Positions 52,399 to 61,246 of a stretch of DNA of 64,000 nt are shown here, in pieces (within the stretch, counting starts at the first letter, position 1; each line of letters opens with the position of its first letter). The stretch spans positions 50,238-114,237 of the forward strand of contig CANRAD010000003.1 in NCBI GenBank assembly GCA_947628505.1. The letters run 5' to 3'. The notes below the pieces were generated by a model. That model did no database searches, was not told the DNA's origin, and worked only from the letters and a program-made list of their open reading frames with translations. The translations under genes and the position numbers were made by a program. This DNA is from an uncultured Clostridia bacterium. GTDB lineage: Bacteria; Bacillota; Clostridia; Christensenellales; Borkfalkiaceae.

Positions 52399-53837
52399 TT
52401 TACGCCTCCTCCGACGGAATTTTTTCGGCGGGTTATGCCGGAGAGGTCGGCAAAATGAGCGGCCGACAGCGTAGGATAATCTTTGAACCTGTCGCCTATA
52501 ATCTGCAAGCCCACGGGCAGACCTTCGGCGTCCTCTCCGCACGGAACGGACACGGCCGGCAAGCCCGCTATGTTGGCGGGAACCGTGCACACGTCCGAAA
52601 GATACATATCTATCGGATTGCGCTCCGTAAAACCGAGCGGGAAGGCGGTTTGGGGAACGGTGGGCGCCATGATGACGTCGAACGTCCCGAACAGTTTTTT
52701 GAACTCCTCTTTGACGCGCTCACGCAATATGCGCGCTTTTTTGTAATAGGCGTCGTAATATCCGCTCGAAAGCACATATGTGCCGAGCATTATTCGTTTT
52801 TGCACTTCTTTGCCGAAACCTTCGGTGCGGGTTTTTATTATCATTTCATCCACGGAAGAGTAGTTTTCGGCGCGATATCCGTAGCGTATGCCGTCATATC
52901 TGCCGAGGTTTGACGACGCTTCGGCGCAAGCTATGATGTAGTATACCGGAAGCACGTCGCCGAGAGACGGCAACGAGACTTCACCGACTTGCGCGCCCGC
53001 CTTTTCATACTCTTCTATCGCGGACAGCACGGCCTTTTTTATATCCGCGCCGAGGCCTTCGAAAAATTCCTTTACGACGGCTATTCTCAGTCCTCCGACT
53101 TCGCCGCTCAAAGGCGTTTTCTCGATATCGGACGACGTCATATCCATACCGTCCGCTCCTCTTACGGCGTCGAAAACGAAGGCCGCGTCCTTGACGGTAA
53201 GCGTGAGCGTTCCTATCTGGTCGAGCGACGAGCCGTAAGCTATAAGTCCGTATCTCGAAACGGCGCCGTAGGAGGGTTTGAAGCCGACCACGCCGCAGAA
53301 AGACGCCGGTTGACGGACGGAACCGCCCGTATCGGAGCCGAGTGCGTAAGGCGCGAGCCCGGCGCGCACGGCGGCGGCCGAACCGCCGGACGAACCTCCG
53401 GCAACGCGCGATAAATCAACGGGATTCAACGGCGCGCCGTAAACGGAAGTTTCGGAGGCCGAACCCATGGCAAATTCGTCCATATTGGTTTTGCCGAGGA
53501 GCACAGCCCCCTCGGCTTTCAGCTTGGAGTAGGCCGTTGCGTCGTAACACGGTCTGAAACCCGAAAGAATTTTCGAGCAACACGTCGTGGGCACGCCTTC
53601 CGTGCAGATATTGTCTTTGAGCGCGAAAGGTATGCCCGTAAGCATAGATCCTTTCCCCTCTTTTATGCGCTTATCCGCTCTCTTCGCGCTTTCGAGCGCA
53701 TTTCCGAAATCGGTATACACAAAAGAATTGAGAACGGGATTGGATTTCTCTATTTCGGAGATATAAAAACGCGTGAGCTCTTCCGAACTTACGTCGCCGG
53801 AATAAAGCATTGCGTGAAGCGTCTGGATATCGTTCAT
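52395..53837 (-). CDS. gatA: Asp-tRNA(Asn)/Glu-tRNA(Gln) amidotransferase subunit A
   Basis: 480 residues of the amidase-signature family. The Ser-cisSer-Lys triad is Lys74 (ALKDN), Ser149 (AGGSSGGS) and Ser173 (DTGGSVRQP), spaced as in known GatA. It frees ammonia from glutamine or asparagine and channels it to GatB. The start overlaps the gatC stop by four bases. Confidence 0.97.
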   Translation of the reverse strand: MNDIQTLHAMLYSGDVSSEELTRFYISEIEKSNPVLNSFVYTDFGNALESAKRADKRIKEGKGSMLTGIPFALKDNICTEGVPTTCCSKILSGFRPCYDATAYSKLKAEGAVLLGKTNMDEFAMGSASETSVYGAPLNPVDLSRVAGGSSGGSAAAVRAGLAPYALGSDTGGSVRQPASFCGVVGFKPSYGAVSRYGLIAYGSSLDQIGTLTLTVKDAAFVFDAVRGADGMDMTSSDIEKTPLSGEVGGLRIAVVKEFFEGLGADIKKAVLSAIEEYEKAGAQVGEVSLPSLGDVLPVYYIIACAEASSNLGRYDGIRYGYRAENYSSVDEMIIKTRTEGFGKEVQKRIMLGTYVLSSGYYDAYYKKARILRERVKEEFKKLFGTFDVIMAPTVPQTAFPLGFTERNPIDMYLSDVCTVPANIAGLPAVSVPCGEDAEGLPVGLQIIGDRFKDYPTLSAAHFADLSGITRRKNSVGGGVK

Positions 53838-54127
53838 TTCACCACTCTCCTGACAGTGAAATAACCGTTCTGCGCTTCGGCGCCGGAGGTTATCTTTTCG
53901 GGCGGCAAACTCTCGCGTTCTTCGTCCTCGCGAAGTTCCGCGTACTGCGTTTCTTCGCCGACTATTTCGCGTATATCGGACGAATTGCCGACGATCGCGC
54001 CGTTTATCTTTCCGGCAAATTCTATTATTTCGTTGAATTCTTCTTTGAACGTTTCACAGCGTTCGTCGTCGAACTCGAGCTTTGCAAGGCGGGCAAGCGC
54101 CTTTATCTCGTCGGTTGAAATGGCCAT
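53834..54127 (-). CDS. gatC: Asp-tRNA(Asn)/Glu-tRNA(Gln) amidotransferase subunit C
   Basis: 97 residues; IKALARLAKLEFDDE and the helix EFNEIIEFAGKI are the family signature, and the C-terminal strand wraps around GatA. It stabilises the GatAB complex. It starts three bases after the aspS stop. Confidence 0.95.
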   Translation of the reverse strand: MAISTDEIKALARLAKLEFDDERCETFKEEFNEIIEFAGKINGAIVGNSSDIREIVGEETQYAELREDEERESLPPEKITSGAEAQNGYFTVRRVVK

Positions 54128-54130
54128 TTT

Positions 54131-55852
54131 TTACCTCAGTTTTATGTGTACTTCTCTCAACTGCTCTTCGCTGACTTCGGACGGAGCTCCGCAGAGGAGA
54201 TCCTGCCCGGACGAGCTCATGGGGAAAGCTATTACTTCTCTTATGTTTTCCTCGCCGGACAACAGCATAAGTATCCTCTCTATGCCCGGCGCCATGCCCG
54301 CGTGCGGGGGCGCGCCGAAGCGGAAAGCGGAATAAAGCGCGCCGAAACGGCTTTCAAGCTCCTTTTCGGAATAGCCGGCAATGTCAAACGCCTTTTTCAT
54401 TATTTCGGTATCGTGGTTTCTGACGGCTCCCGACGAAAGTTCGACGCCGTTGCAGACAATATCGTATTGGTAGGCGAGCACTTTGTAAGGATCGCCTTCG
54501 AGCGCCTCCAAACCTCCCTGAGGCATTGAAAACGGATTGTGAGTAAACGCGGGGTTGCCGTTCTCGTCCGGCTCGAACATGGGGAAGTCGTTTACGAAGC
54601 AGAACCTGAAAGCGTTCTCCTCGCATATCCCCAGCCTCTTGCCGAGTTCCGAGCGTATTTTGCCCGCCAACACGGCCGTTTCCACGCCGCCGGCTATAAA
54701 GAAAACGGTATCGCCGGCTTCGAGCCCCGCAAGAGCGGCGAGTTCGCCCTTCAATTCCGCCGGAATGAATTTATCTATCGGCCCCTTATAAGCGAGGCTC
54801 TCGGTTACTTCGAGATATCCGAGCCCTTCCATTCCTATCGAAAGGGCGTATTTAAGCAATTCCTCGTGGAATTTTTTGCTCATATCCGCATGCACTTTTA
54901 TCGCGCGAACCGTGCGGCCTATGAAAGGCGCGAAGAGACACTTTGAGAAAAATTCGGAAAGGTCGATTATTCTGAGCGGGTTGCGCAAGTCGGGTTTATC
55001 CGTTCCGAATTCGAGCATGGCGCGGGCGTATGAATATACGGGAAACGGAAGTTTTCCGACGTCTGCGTCCGGCGCAAACTTTTTAAAGGTGTTGTACAGC
55101 ACTTCTTCGCCGACTTTGAACACGTCCTCCTGCGTTGCGAAAGCCATCTCGAAATCGAGTTGGTAAAATTCGCCCGGCGAACGGTCTGCGCGGGCGTCCT
55201 CGTCGCGGAAACAAGGCGCTATCTGAAAATATTTATCTATTCCGGAGACCATGAGAAGCTGTTTATACTGTTGCGGCGCCTGCGGCAGAGCGTAAAACTT
55301 GCCCTTATAGCGGCGCGAAGGAACTATATAATCCCTCGCTCCTTCCGGCGAGCTGGCGCACAGAATAGGAGTCTGCACTTCGAGAAAGCCGCGTTCCTCC
55401 ATCTGCGCGCGCAGAAATTTTATGACTTCGGAGCGGAAAACAAGCATATTTTTTACTTTTCTGTTCCTTATGTCGAGAAAGCGATATTTCAAGCGGACGT
55501 CTTCGCGCGTCTCTCTGGAAGAAATTATCTCGAACGGCAAGCTCTCGCGCACTTTGCCGAGAACGGTTACGCTTTTGCAGTTCAGCTCGACTGTACCCGC
55601 CGGTATTTTGGGGTTGTACGTGTCCTCGTCCCTATGCTCTATTTCGCCGCGGACGGATATGCAATCTTCGCGGGAGAGACCTTTAAGAAGCGCCGTATCG
55701 CGCATTACTATCTGAACCACGCCGTAAAAATCTCTAAGATCGATAAAAGAAACTCCGCCGTGGTCGCGTATATTCTCTATCCATCCGGCTAAAATAACCT
55801 CTTCGCCTACACAGCTCTCGCCTATCATGTCGGCCGTTTTAGTACGATACAT
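54131..55852 (-). CDS. aspS: Aspartyl-tRNA synthetase, probably non-discriminating
   Basis: 573 residues, bacterial type with the GAD insertion. The N-terminal anticodon-binding OB fold contains LAGWIENIRDHGGVSFIDLRD. Class II motif 2 is FRDEDARADRSPGEF; motif 3 lies in APPHAGMAPGIERILML. The coupling to gatCAB and the asparagine-type T-box indicate that it charges both tRNA-Asp and tRNA-Asn with aspartate, the latter then being amidated. Whether the enzyme is truly non-discriminating is an inference from context. ATG follows CGGAGGG. Confidence 0.96.
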   Translation of the reverse strand: MYRTKTADMIGESCVGEEVILAGWIENIRDHGGVSFIDLRDFYGVVQIVMRDTALLKGLSREDCISVRGEIEHRDEDTYNPKIPAGTVELNCKSVTVLGKVRESLPFEIISSRETREDVRLKYRFLDIRNRKVKNMLVFRSEVIKFLRAQMEERGFLEVQTPILCASSPEGARDYIVPSRRYKGKFYALPQAPQQYKQLLMVSGIDKYFQIAPCFRDEDARADRSPGEFYQLDFEMAFATQEDVFKVGEEVLYNTFKKFAPDADVGKLPFPVYSYARAMLEFGTDKPDLRNPLRIIDLSEFFSKCLFAPFIGRTVRAIKVHADMSKKFHEELLKYALSIGMEGLGYLEVTESLAYKGPIDKFIPAELKGELAALAGLEAGDTVFFIAGGVETAVLAGKIRSELGKRLGICEENAFRFCFVNDFPMFEPDENGNPAFTHNPFSMPQGGLEALEGDPYKVLAYQYDIVCNGVELSSGAVRNHDTEIMKKAFDIAGYSEKELESRFGALYSAFRFGAPPHAGMAPGIERILMLLSGEENIREVIAFPMSSSGQDLLCGAPSEVSEEQLREVHIKLR

Positions 55853-55952
55853 ATTCGTTTCCCTCCGTTTTAAGGAATCTTTATGCGGTGTCCGCAGAAT
55901 TTTTCGGTTATCGCAAAGCGTTTTGCAATATATGCGGAAAATCCATAAAAAA

Positions 55953-56221
55953 GAACCCGCCCTGAAAGTTATGTCTCAGGACGGAGTATTCCCCGCGGTG
56001 CCACCTTGATTATTGCAATAAAGCAATCACTTTATCTGCCCCTGACGCGGGCGGTTCGGCGCGCCCTACCGAGCTCTGCGCTTTTCGGGTTGCGGCTCGC
56101 AAGTGTTATTCGCGCGATATCTTTCTGCGGATTTTCCAGCGACTACCGCTCTCTGTAAGCGATCTTTCGCGCTACTTCTCTTGTTCACAGCCTTTGAAAT
56201 ATTATAAAAATATTTAATTTT
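55953..56221 (-). promoter_or_regulatory. T-box leader of aspS-gatCAB, likely asparagine specifier AAC
   Basis: Minus-strand RNA from about 56221. Stem I has AAGAGAAGTAGCG, the AG-bulge motif CAGAGAGC, and apical bases around GTAGTCGCTGG. The specifier loop reads GCGCGAATAACACTTG; AAC (Asn) followed by A is the best codon, and no GAC (Asp) is present in the loop. The T-box is AAGGTGGCACCGCGG (56007-55993). The terminator is formed by 55984-55976 with 55965-55957, followed by GTTCTTTTTT. Confidence 0.88.
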
Positions 56222-56227
56222 TATGCC

Positions 56228-56256
56228 ATTATAATGTATTAATATCCGTTTGTCAA
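56228..56256 (-). promoter_or_regulatory. Promoter of the aspS T-box
   Basis: On the minus strand TTGACA (56256-56251), 17-base spacer, TATAAT (56233-56228): a perfect consensus. Confidence 0.92.
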
Positions 56257-56303
56257 TGATTTTGGACGGGCAATAAACTTTAATTGCGCGAAAATGCGCA
56301 GTT

Positions 56304-57617
56304 TTATTTGAGTTTGCCTTTGTTTTTACGGTTTTCCTTGACAACGCGCTCGTATCCGTAATCCGACGGAGTGTAATATATCCTGTCTTTGAGTTTATCG
56401 GGGAGGTATTGCTGATTCACCCAGCCGCCGGAATAGTCGTGAGGATATTTGTAATCCGCGCTGTGCGCTTTGGTCTCTTTGTCGCCGAACGTGTTGTCTC
56501 TGAGATAGGGCGGAACGCCCTCGTCGTCGCGGACTTCGGAAGCGTCGCGGCGGGCGGCGTTCATTGCGAGGACGACGGTGTTGCTCTTCGGCGCTTCGCA
56601 GACGTATATTATCGCGTTCGACAGCGGAATGAGGCCTTCGGGATAGCCCGTCTTTTCAAGCACGTACATTGCGGAAGAAGCTACGACAAGCGCGTTGGGA
56701 TCGGACATACCCACGTCTTCGGAGGAATGTATGACGAGCCTGCGGGCGATTATCATCGGATCGCAACCGCCCTCAATAAGGCGCATGGCGTAATAGAGCG
56801 CGGCGTTGGCGTCGCTGCCGCGCAGAGACTTGCAAAACGCCGAAAGATAATCGTAATACGCGTCCTCGTTATAAGAAAGCGCCTTTCTCTGTATGGACTG
56901 TTCGGCGTCGGACAAGGTTACCTTGACGGCGCCGTCGGCCGTAGGAGGCGTTGTCAGAACGGCGAGTTCGAGAGCGTTGTAAGCCGTGCGCAGATCGCCG
57001 CCGGAAAGACGGGCGATATGGTCGAGCGCGGCGGCCTCCACTTGCGCGTTATATTCGCCGAGACCTTTTCTCTTGTCTTTGAGGGCGCGTTCCAGTGCGC
57101 CGCGAATCTCTTCGGTTGTAAGATTTTTAAATTCAAACACCCTGCACCGCGATACGATGGCCGGCGTCATAGAGGCGTAAGGATTTTCGGTTGTGGAACC
57201 GATGAATATAATCGTTCCCTGCTCTATTGCCGGCAAAAGGCTATCCGACTGAGTTTTATTGAATCTGTGGCATTCGTCGAGCATGAGATACGTGCGCTTG
57301 CCGTACATTTTAAGGCTTTCGCGCGCGGTTTCAACGGCCTTTTTAACGTCCGCAACGCCCGCTTGCACGGCGTTCAGTTTTATAAAATCGCCGTGCGTCG
57401 TCTGAGCTATGATATTGGCGAGAGTAGTTTTCCCCGTGCCCGGCGGCCCCCAGAAAATACAGCTTCCGAGTCTGTCGAGGGATATTGCGCGCCGCAACAA
57501 ACTGCCCTCGGAAACTATGTGTTTCTGGCCTATGAAATCGTTGAGATTGTTTGCGCGCATGCGCTCGGCAAGAGGCTTTGCGTTGTTCTCGTTGCCGTTC
57601 AGATCGAATAAATCCAT
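56304..57617 (-). CDS. rarA: Replication-associated recombination protein A (RarA/MgsA)
   Basis: 437 residues. Walker A is FWGPPGTGKTTLAN, Walker B YLMLDECHRFN, and sensor 1 IGSTTENPYASM. The C-terminal tetramerisation domain carries DYKYPHDYSGGWVNQQYLP, a family mark. It is a clamp-loader-like AAA+ ATPase acting at stalled replication forks. The ribosome site is poor. It lies 35 bases after the patatin gene and probably shares its message. A short TGCGC/GCGCA hairpin (56289-56304) overlaps the stop. Confidence 0.94.
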   Translation of the reverse strand: MDLFDLNGNENNAKPLAERMRANNLNDFIGQKHIVSEGSLLRRAISLDRLGSCIFWGPPGTGKTTLANIIAQTTHGDFIKLNAVQAGVADVKKAVETARESLKMYGKRTYLMLDECHRFNKTQSDSLLPAIEQGTIIFIGSTTENPYASMTPAIVSRCRVFEFKNLTTEEIRGALERALKDKRKGLGEYNAQVEAAALDHIARLSGGDLRTAYNALELAVLTTPPTADGAVKVTLSDAEQSIQRKALSYNEDAYYDYLSAFCKSLRGSDANAALYYAMRLIEGGCDPMIIARRLVIHSSEDVGMSDPNALVVASSAMYVLEKTGYPEGLIPLSNAIIYVCEAPKSNTVVLAMNAARRDASEVRDDEGVPPYLRDNTFGDKETKAHSADYKYPHDYSGGWVNQQYLPDKLKDRIYYTPSDYGYERVVKENRKNKGKLK

Positions 57618-57652
57618 ATACTTTCGCTTACGCCGCGCGGGCGGCTCTTTTA

Positions 57653-58456
57653 TTAATCAAGAAGTTCTTTTATCTTTTCGATGTTTGCCTTGCCTGTTTC
57701 GTAACCCTCGTTATAGGCGATATCCAATCCCTTTATCTCGTACTGACTGAGGCCCTCCATCTCCGGTTCCAGAAGCAAATCGCACAAATCGCCCTCGATA
57801 ATGCGCTGTAACGAGGTGTTGTGGCTGTCCATAACGTCGAAAACTCTCAAAAGAAGGGAAACGAGATTGCCGACCTTTTCCGTGGGTTTGGAAGCGTTTA
57901 TAAGCACGTCGACGGCCACGACGACGTCGGCGCCCATTTCCTTTACCTGTTTTACCGGCACGCGACAAAGACAGCCGCCGTCGACGAGAAACATACCGTC
58001 TGTCTTGACGGGGCGGAAAACACCGGGAATTGCGCTCGACGCGCGTATCGCCAGCGCCGCGTCCCCGCTCTCGAAAACGTGCAGTTTACTGTTGTATAAA
58101 TCGGTGGCGACGCATCTGAAAGGTATTTGCATATCCTCGATTTTCACGTCTCCGATATTGTCGGTCAGAAGCACTTCTATTTTTTTACTGCGCAACAACG
58201 ACATACGGGTTATAAAACCCGGAGTAAAATCAATGATATCGCGCGTGCGAAGACCGAGCGCAAGTTCTTTTATGCGGCTTACGGACATTCCGGAGGCATA
58301 ACAGCCGCCTATTACCGCGCCCATAGAACAGCCGGCTATATAGTCCGGCTTTATTCCGGCCTCTTCGAGAGCCGCCAAAAAACCTATGTGGGCAACGCCG
58401 CGAGCGCCGCCGCTGCCGAGGGCGAGCCCCAATGTTTTACGCTTTTCCGCACTCAT
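57653..58456 (-). CDS. Patatin-like phospholipase
   Basis: 267 residues. The oxyanion loop is GSGGARG (14-20), the nucleophile is Ser44 in GCSMG, and the dyad Asp159 lies in VDGG. No signal peptide is present, so it should act on lipids from the cytoplasmic side, like the RssA/YlbK group. In Bacillus a patatin-like gene (ylbK) sits next to ylbJ; here too ylbJ is next door, divergently oriented. GGGAGACGG precedes the ATG. Confidence 0.9.
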   Translation of the reverse strand: MSAEKRKTLGLALGSGGARGVAHIGFLAALEEAGIKPDYIAGCSMGAVIGGCYASGMSVSRIKELALGLRTRDIIDFTPGFITRMSLLRSKKIEVLLTDNIGDVKIEDMQIPFRCVATDLYNSKLHVFESGDAALAIRASSAIPGVFRPVKTDGMFLVDGGCLCRVPVKQVKEMGADVVVAVDVLINASKPTEKVGNLVSLLLRVFDVMDSHNTSLQRIIEGDLCDLLLEPEMEGLSQYEIKGLDIAYNEGYETGKANIEKIKELLD

Positions 58457-58481
58457 ATTCCGTCTCCCGTATTAATACTCT
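58453..58481 (+). promoter_or_regulatory. Candidate sigma-E promoter of ylbJ
   Basis: TCATATT (58453-58459) is an exact match to the sigma-E -35 consensus; a 14-base spacer leads to AATACTCT (58474-58481), a partial match to CATACANT. The start would fall at about the ATG (58490). It overlaps the start codon of the divergent patatin gene. Confidence 0.4.
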
Positions 58482-58489
58482 TTAATATA

Positions 58490-59434
58490 ATGAAACCTTC
58501 GCGCGTTAAATATACGCTCCTTTGTATTGCTCTCGCACTCATCGCCGCCGCAATAATAGTTTATCCCGAAAGATACGTGCATAAGTGTCTCGAAGGATTT
58601 GCACTCTGGGCGGAATGTGTTCTGCCGTCGCTGTTTCCGTTTATGGTTATAGCCTTGCTGTTCGTCAAATCCGGATTGGCGGAAAAGGCGTCTCTGCCGC
58701 TCAAAAAAGCCGCCCGTGCCGTTAATCTGCCCGCAAACGGCGCGGCGTGCTTTATTATAAGTATATGCTCCGGATATCCGGCCGGCAGCAGAATACTCTG
58801 CGAATTTTACGAAAGCGGAACGATAAGCGCAAGCGACTGCAAAAAACTCGCGCCTCTGTGTTCGACTTCCGGTCCACTGTTTATTATAGGCTCAGTGGGC
58901 TTCGGAATGTTCTCGGACAAAACGGTTGGTTTGAAAATTCTCGTCGCGCACATAGTCTCGGTCGTGGCGGTATCGCTCGTTTACAGTCTTTTTTCGGAAC
59001 GCCGCGACGAAAGACCTTCCAAAAAACTTCCCGGAACGCAAAATCTTATATACGATTGCTTTTACGGCGCGGTAATCTCCGTGGCCGTTGCGGGAGGTTT
59101 TATAGCTTTTTTCAACGTTCTGGTTTCGATAGCCCGGGACTTTAAGCTCTTTTATCCCGTGTGCGCCGTTCTCTCTCCCTTACTCGGGGAAAATACCGCC
59201 GAAGCCGTTTGCGCCGGTCTTGTCGAAGCGACTAACGGTTGCCGTATATTATCGGCTGCGGGAAGCGCGGCCGCCGTGCCGCTCGCAGGATTTATAATAA
59301 CTTTCGGCGGGATTTCGATTTTGCTTCAACAGCTGGCGTATCTCGTAAAAACGGGCGTTAAGCCGATACCTTTCGCTCTGATGAAACTCGTGCAGGCGGC
59401 GATATGCGCGCTCATTCTCTTAATGTTTCAATAA
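58490..59434 (+). CDS. ylbJ: Sporulation integral membrane protein YlbJ
   Basis: 314 residues, about eight helices. ECVLPSLFPFMVIALLFVKSG, CSGYPAGSRILCEFYESG and CSTSGPLFIIGSVGFGM are the conserved core of YlbJ, a nucleoside-recognition (GATE) type membrane protein required for spore formation in Bacillus. The ATG at 58490 has no Shine-Dalgarno sequence; upstream in-frame codons lie antisense to the patatin gene and are rejected. Its last seven bases overlap the end of the convergent pheA gene. Confidence 0.9.
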   Translation: MKPSRVKYTLLCIALALIAAAIIVYPERYVHKCLEGFALWAECVLPSLFPFMVIALLFVKSGLAEKASLPLKKAARAVNLPANGAACFIISICSGYPAGSRILCEFYESGTISASDCKKLAPLCSTSGPLFIIGSVGFGMFSDKTVGLKILVAHIVSVVAVSLVYSLFSERRDERPSKKLPGTQNLIYDCFYGAVISVAVAGGFIAFFNVLVSIARDFKLFYPVCAVLSPLLGENTAEAVCAGLVEATNGCRILSAAGSAAAVPLAGFIITFGGISILLQQLAYLVKTGVKPIPFALMKLVQAAICALILLMFQ

Positions 59435-60222
59435 CAGCCGAGCAATCTGAACGAGTTGGAGCGTTTTTTTATGTTTTCGAGCATAGACGCCGCGCGTTCT
59501 TCGAAACAGTCGCCCTCCACTTCTATAAAAAATCTGTATTCTCCCGCTTTCTCCTTTATGGGACGGGCTTCCAATTTGGTTATGTTGAAACCGCCGTCTT
59601 TTATCGGCAAAAGAATATTGCAGAGCGCCCCCGTTTCATGCTTGCAAGTAACGGAAAAAAATATTTTATCCGACTTTCCGGACGGCGAGCCGCCGCGGAC
59701 TATGAGCAGAAAATGGGTTAAATTTACGCTTCCGTCGGCTATGTTCTCCTCGGACAGACAATATCCGTCCGCCCTGAAATGTTTGCCGACTATTCCCGCC
59801 TCTTCCGGCGAAGTGAGCATGGCAAGACCGGCGGTCGTCGAAGGACATGCCACGAGTTCTGCGTCCGGAAAATTCTTTGCGAGATACTCTCCGCACTGCG
59901 CGAGCGCCTGCTGATGAGAATAAATCCGCTTTATCTTTTTTATGTCGGCGCCCTCCATTGTAACGAGGCGATGATCGACGGGCAACACACATTCCGCAAC
60001 CGCAAAGACGTCTTCAAACGACTGAAACAAATCGAGATTCTGTATCACCGCACCGTTGAGGCTGTTTTCTATGGGTATAACTATCGAATCGCATTCGCCC
60101 TTTTCAAGCGCGGAAAAGAGATCGCGGAAAGTTTTATATTCCTTTTTCGGAGCGTCGCCGCAGAGTTTCGCCGCCGCGAGAGAACTGTAACTGCCGTCGG
60201 GGCCGAGATAACCTGTAACCAT
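59428..60222 (-). CDS. pheA: Prephenate dehydratase
   Basis: 264 residues from MVTGYLGPDGSYS (60222), with GGAGAAGG upstream. The catalytic domain contains IPIENSLNGAV, YSHQQALAQC (catalytic-region His/Gln) and the Thr-Arg-Phe-like NLTHFLLI; an ACT domain with GALCNILLPIKDGGFNITKLEARP ends it and senses phenylalanine. It converts prephenate to phenylpyruvate. No chorismate mutase domain is fused. It directly follows the DAHP synthase gene, with one base between. Confidence 0.94.
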   Translation of the reverse strand: MVTGYLGPDGSYSSLAAAKLCGDAPKKEYKTFRDLFSALEKGECDSIVIPIENSLNGAVIQNLDLFQSFEDVFAVAECVLPVDHRLVTMEGADIKKIKRIYSHQQALAQCGEYLAKNFPDAELVACPSTTAGLAMLTSPEEAGIVGKHFRADGYCLSEENIADGSVNLTHFLLIVRGGSPSGKSDKIFFSVTCKHETGALCNILLPIKDGGFNITKLEARPIKEKAGEYRFFIEVEGDCFEERAASMLENIKKRSNSFRLLGCY

Positions 60223-60223
60223 G

Positions 60224-61246
60224 TCAGACCTTCTCCGCAATATCGAGAAGCAATCTCTCGGTGTCGTTCCAGCCGAGACAAGGATCGGTTATCGATTTGC
60301 CGTATACTATGTCTTCGCTCTGATTTCCCTCTTCGATGAAGCTCTCTATCATAAAGCCCTTGACTATCTTTTTGAAGTCCTTGTCATAAAGTCTGTTTTG
60401 CATGACTTCTTCGCATATTCTTATCTGCTGTTTGAACTTCTTGCTGCTGTTGGAATGATTTGCGTCGATAATTATGGCGGGGTTTTTAAGCTCGGATTTC
60501 GCATAGCCCTCGGCTACGCGCATGACCGTTTCATAGTGGAAATTGGGGATATCGTTGCCGTATCCGTCGGAAGCGCCTCTCAAAATCGCGTGCGCCAAAG
60601 GATTTCCGTTCGTCTTGACCTGCCAGCCGTTGAGCTTGAACACCTGTCCGCTCTGCGCGGCATAAATCGAATTAAGCAACACCAAAATCGAACCGCTCGT
60701 GGGATTTTTAACGCCCACGGGCACGTCTATGCCGCTTGCCACAAGTCTGTGAAGCTGATTTTCGCTCGAACGCGCGCCGACGGCTATATATGAGAGAAGG
60801 TCCTCTACATAATGAATGTTTGCGGGATAGAGCATTTCGTCCGCGGCGGCGAGGCCGCTCGCCTCTATGGCCTTTATGTTGAGACGGCGAATAGCGTATA
60901 TTCCCTTCAAAATGTCCTCGGATTTCGTGGGATCGGGCTGAGAAAACATACCTTTATAGCCCACGCCTCTCGTGCGGGGTTTGTTTGTGTAAATCCTCGG
61001 AACGAGCACGAGTTTTTCACTGACTCTGAGATTGAGTTTGCCGAGCCTTTCCACATAGTCGAGCACGGGTTTTTCTTCGTGTGCGGAGCAAGGGCCGACT
61101 ATAACCACAAGTTTATCGCTCTCGCCTCTTATCACTTCCGAGACGAGTTTATCGCGTTCCGCCTTTACGGCTTTGAGATTTTCCGGCAAGGGATATGTTG
61201 CCAAAATCTCTTCCGGTTCGGGAATTTTTATCTGTTTTTCAAACAT
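60224..61246 (-). CDS. aroF: 3-deoxy-7-phosphoheptulonate (DAHP) synthase, AroFGH type
   Basis: 340 residues from MFEKQIK (61246), which has TGGAGGAT upstream; a seven-codon extension has none. Type I alpha signatures are VGPCSAHEEKPVLDYV, RIYTNKPRTRGVGYKG and IIDANHSNSSKK. It makes the first intermediate of the shikimate pathway from PEP and erythrose 4-phosphate, the latter supplied by transketolase. Its start lies inside the end of coaD. Confidence 0.95.
   Translation of the reverse strand: MFEKQIKIPEPEEILATYPLPENLKAVKAERDKLVSEVIRGESDKLVVIVGPCSAHEEKPVLDYVERLGKLNLRVSEKLVLVPRIYTNKPRTRGVGYKGMFSQPDPTKSEDILKGIYAIRRLNIKAIEASGLAAADEMLYPANIHYVEDLLSYIAVGARSSENQLHRLVASGIDVPVGVKNPTSGSILVLLNSIYAAQSGQVFKLNGWQVKTNGNPLAHAILRGASDGYGNDIPNFHYETVMRVAEGYAKSELKNPAIIIDANHSNSSKKFKQQIRICEEVMQNRLYDKDFKKIVKGFMIESFIEEGNQSEDIVYGKSITDPCLGWNDTERLLLDIAEKV

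Noticed and set aside
52399..52590. Extended GatB starting inside gatA
   Set aside because: The extra 64 residues are Arg-rich, out of frame with gatA coding, and absent from the family; GGAGGAGG marks the start at 52398.
55827..56344. Small open frames on both strands within the aspS leader
   Set aside because: They lie inside a T-box with complete conserved elements and have no ribosome sites or recognisable products.
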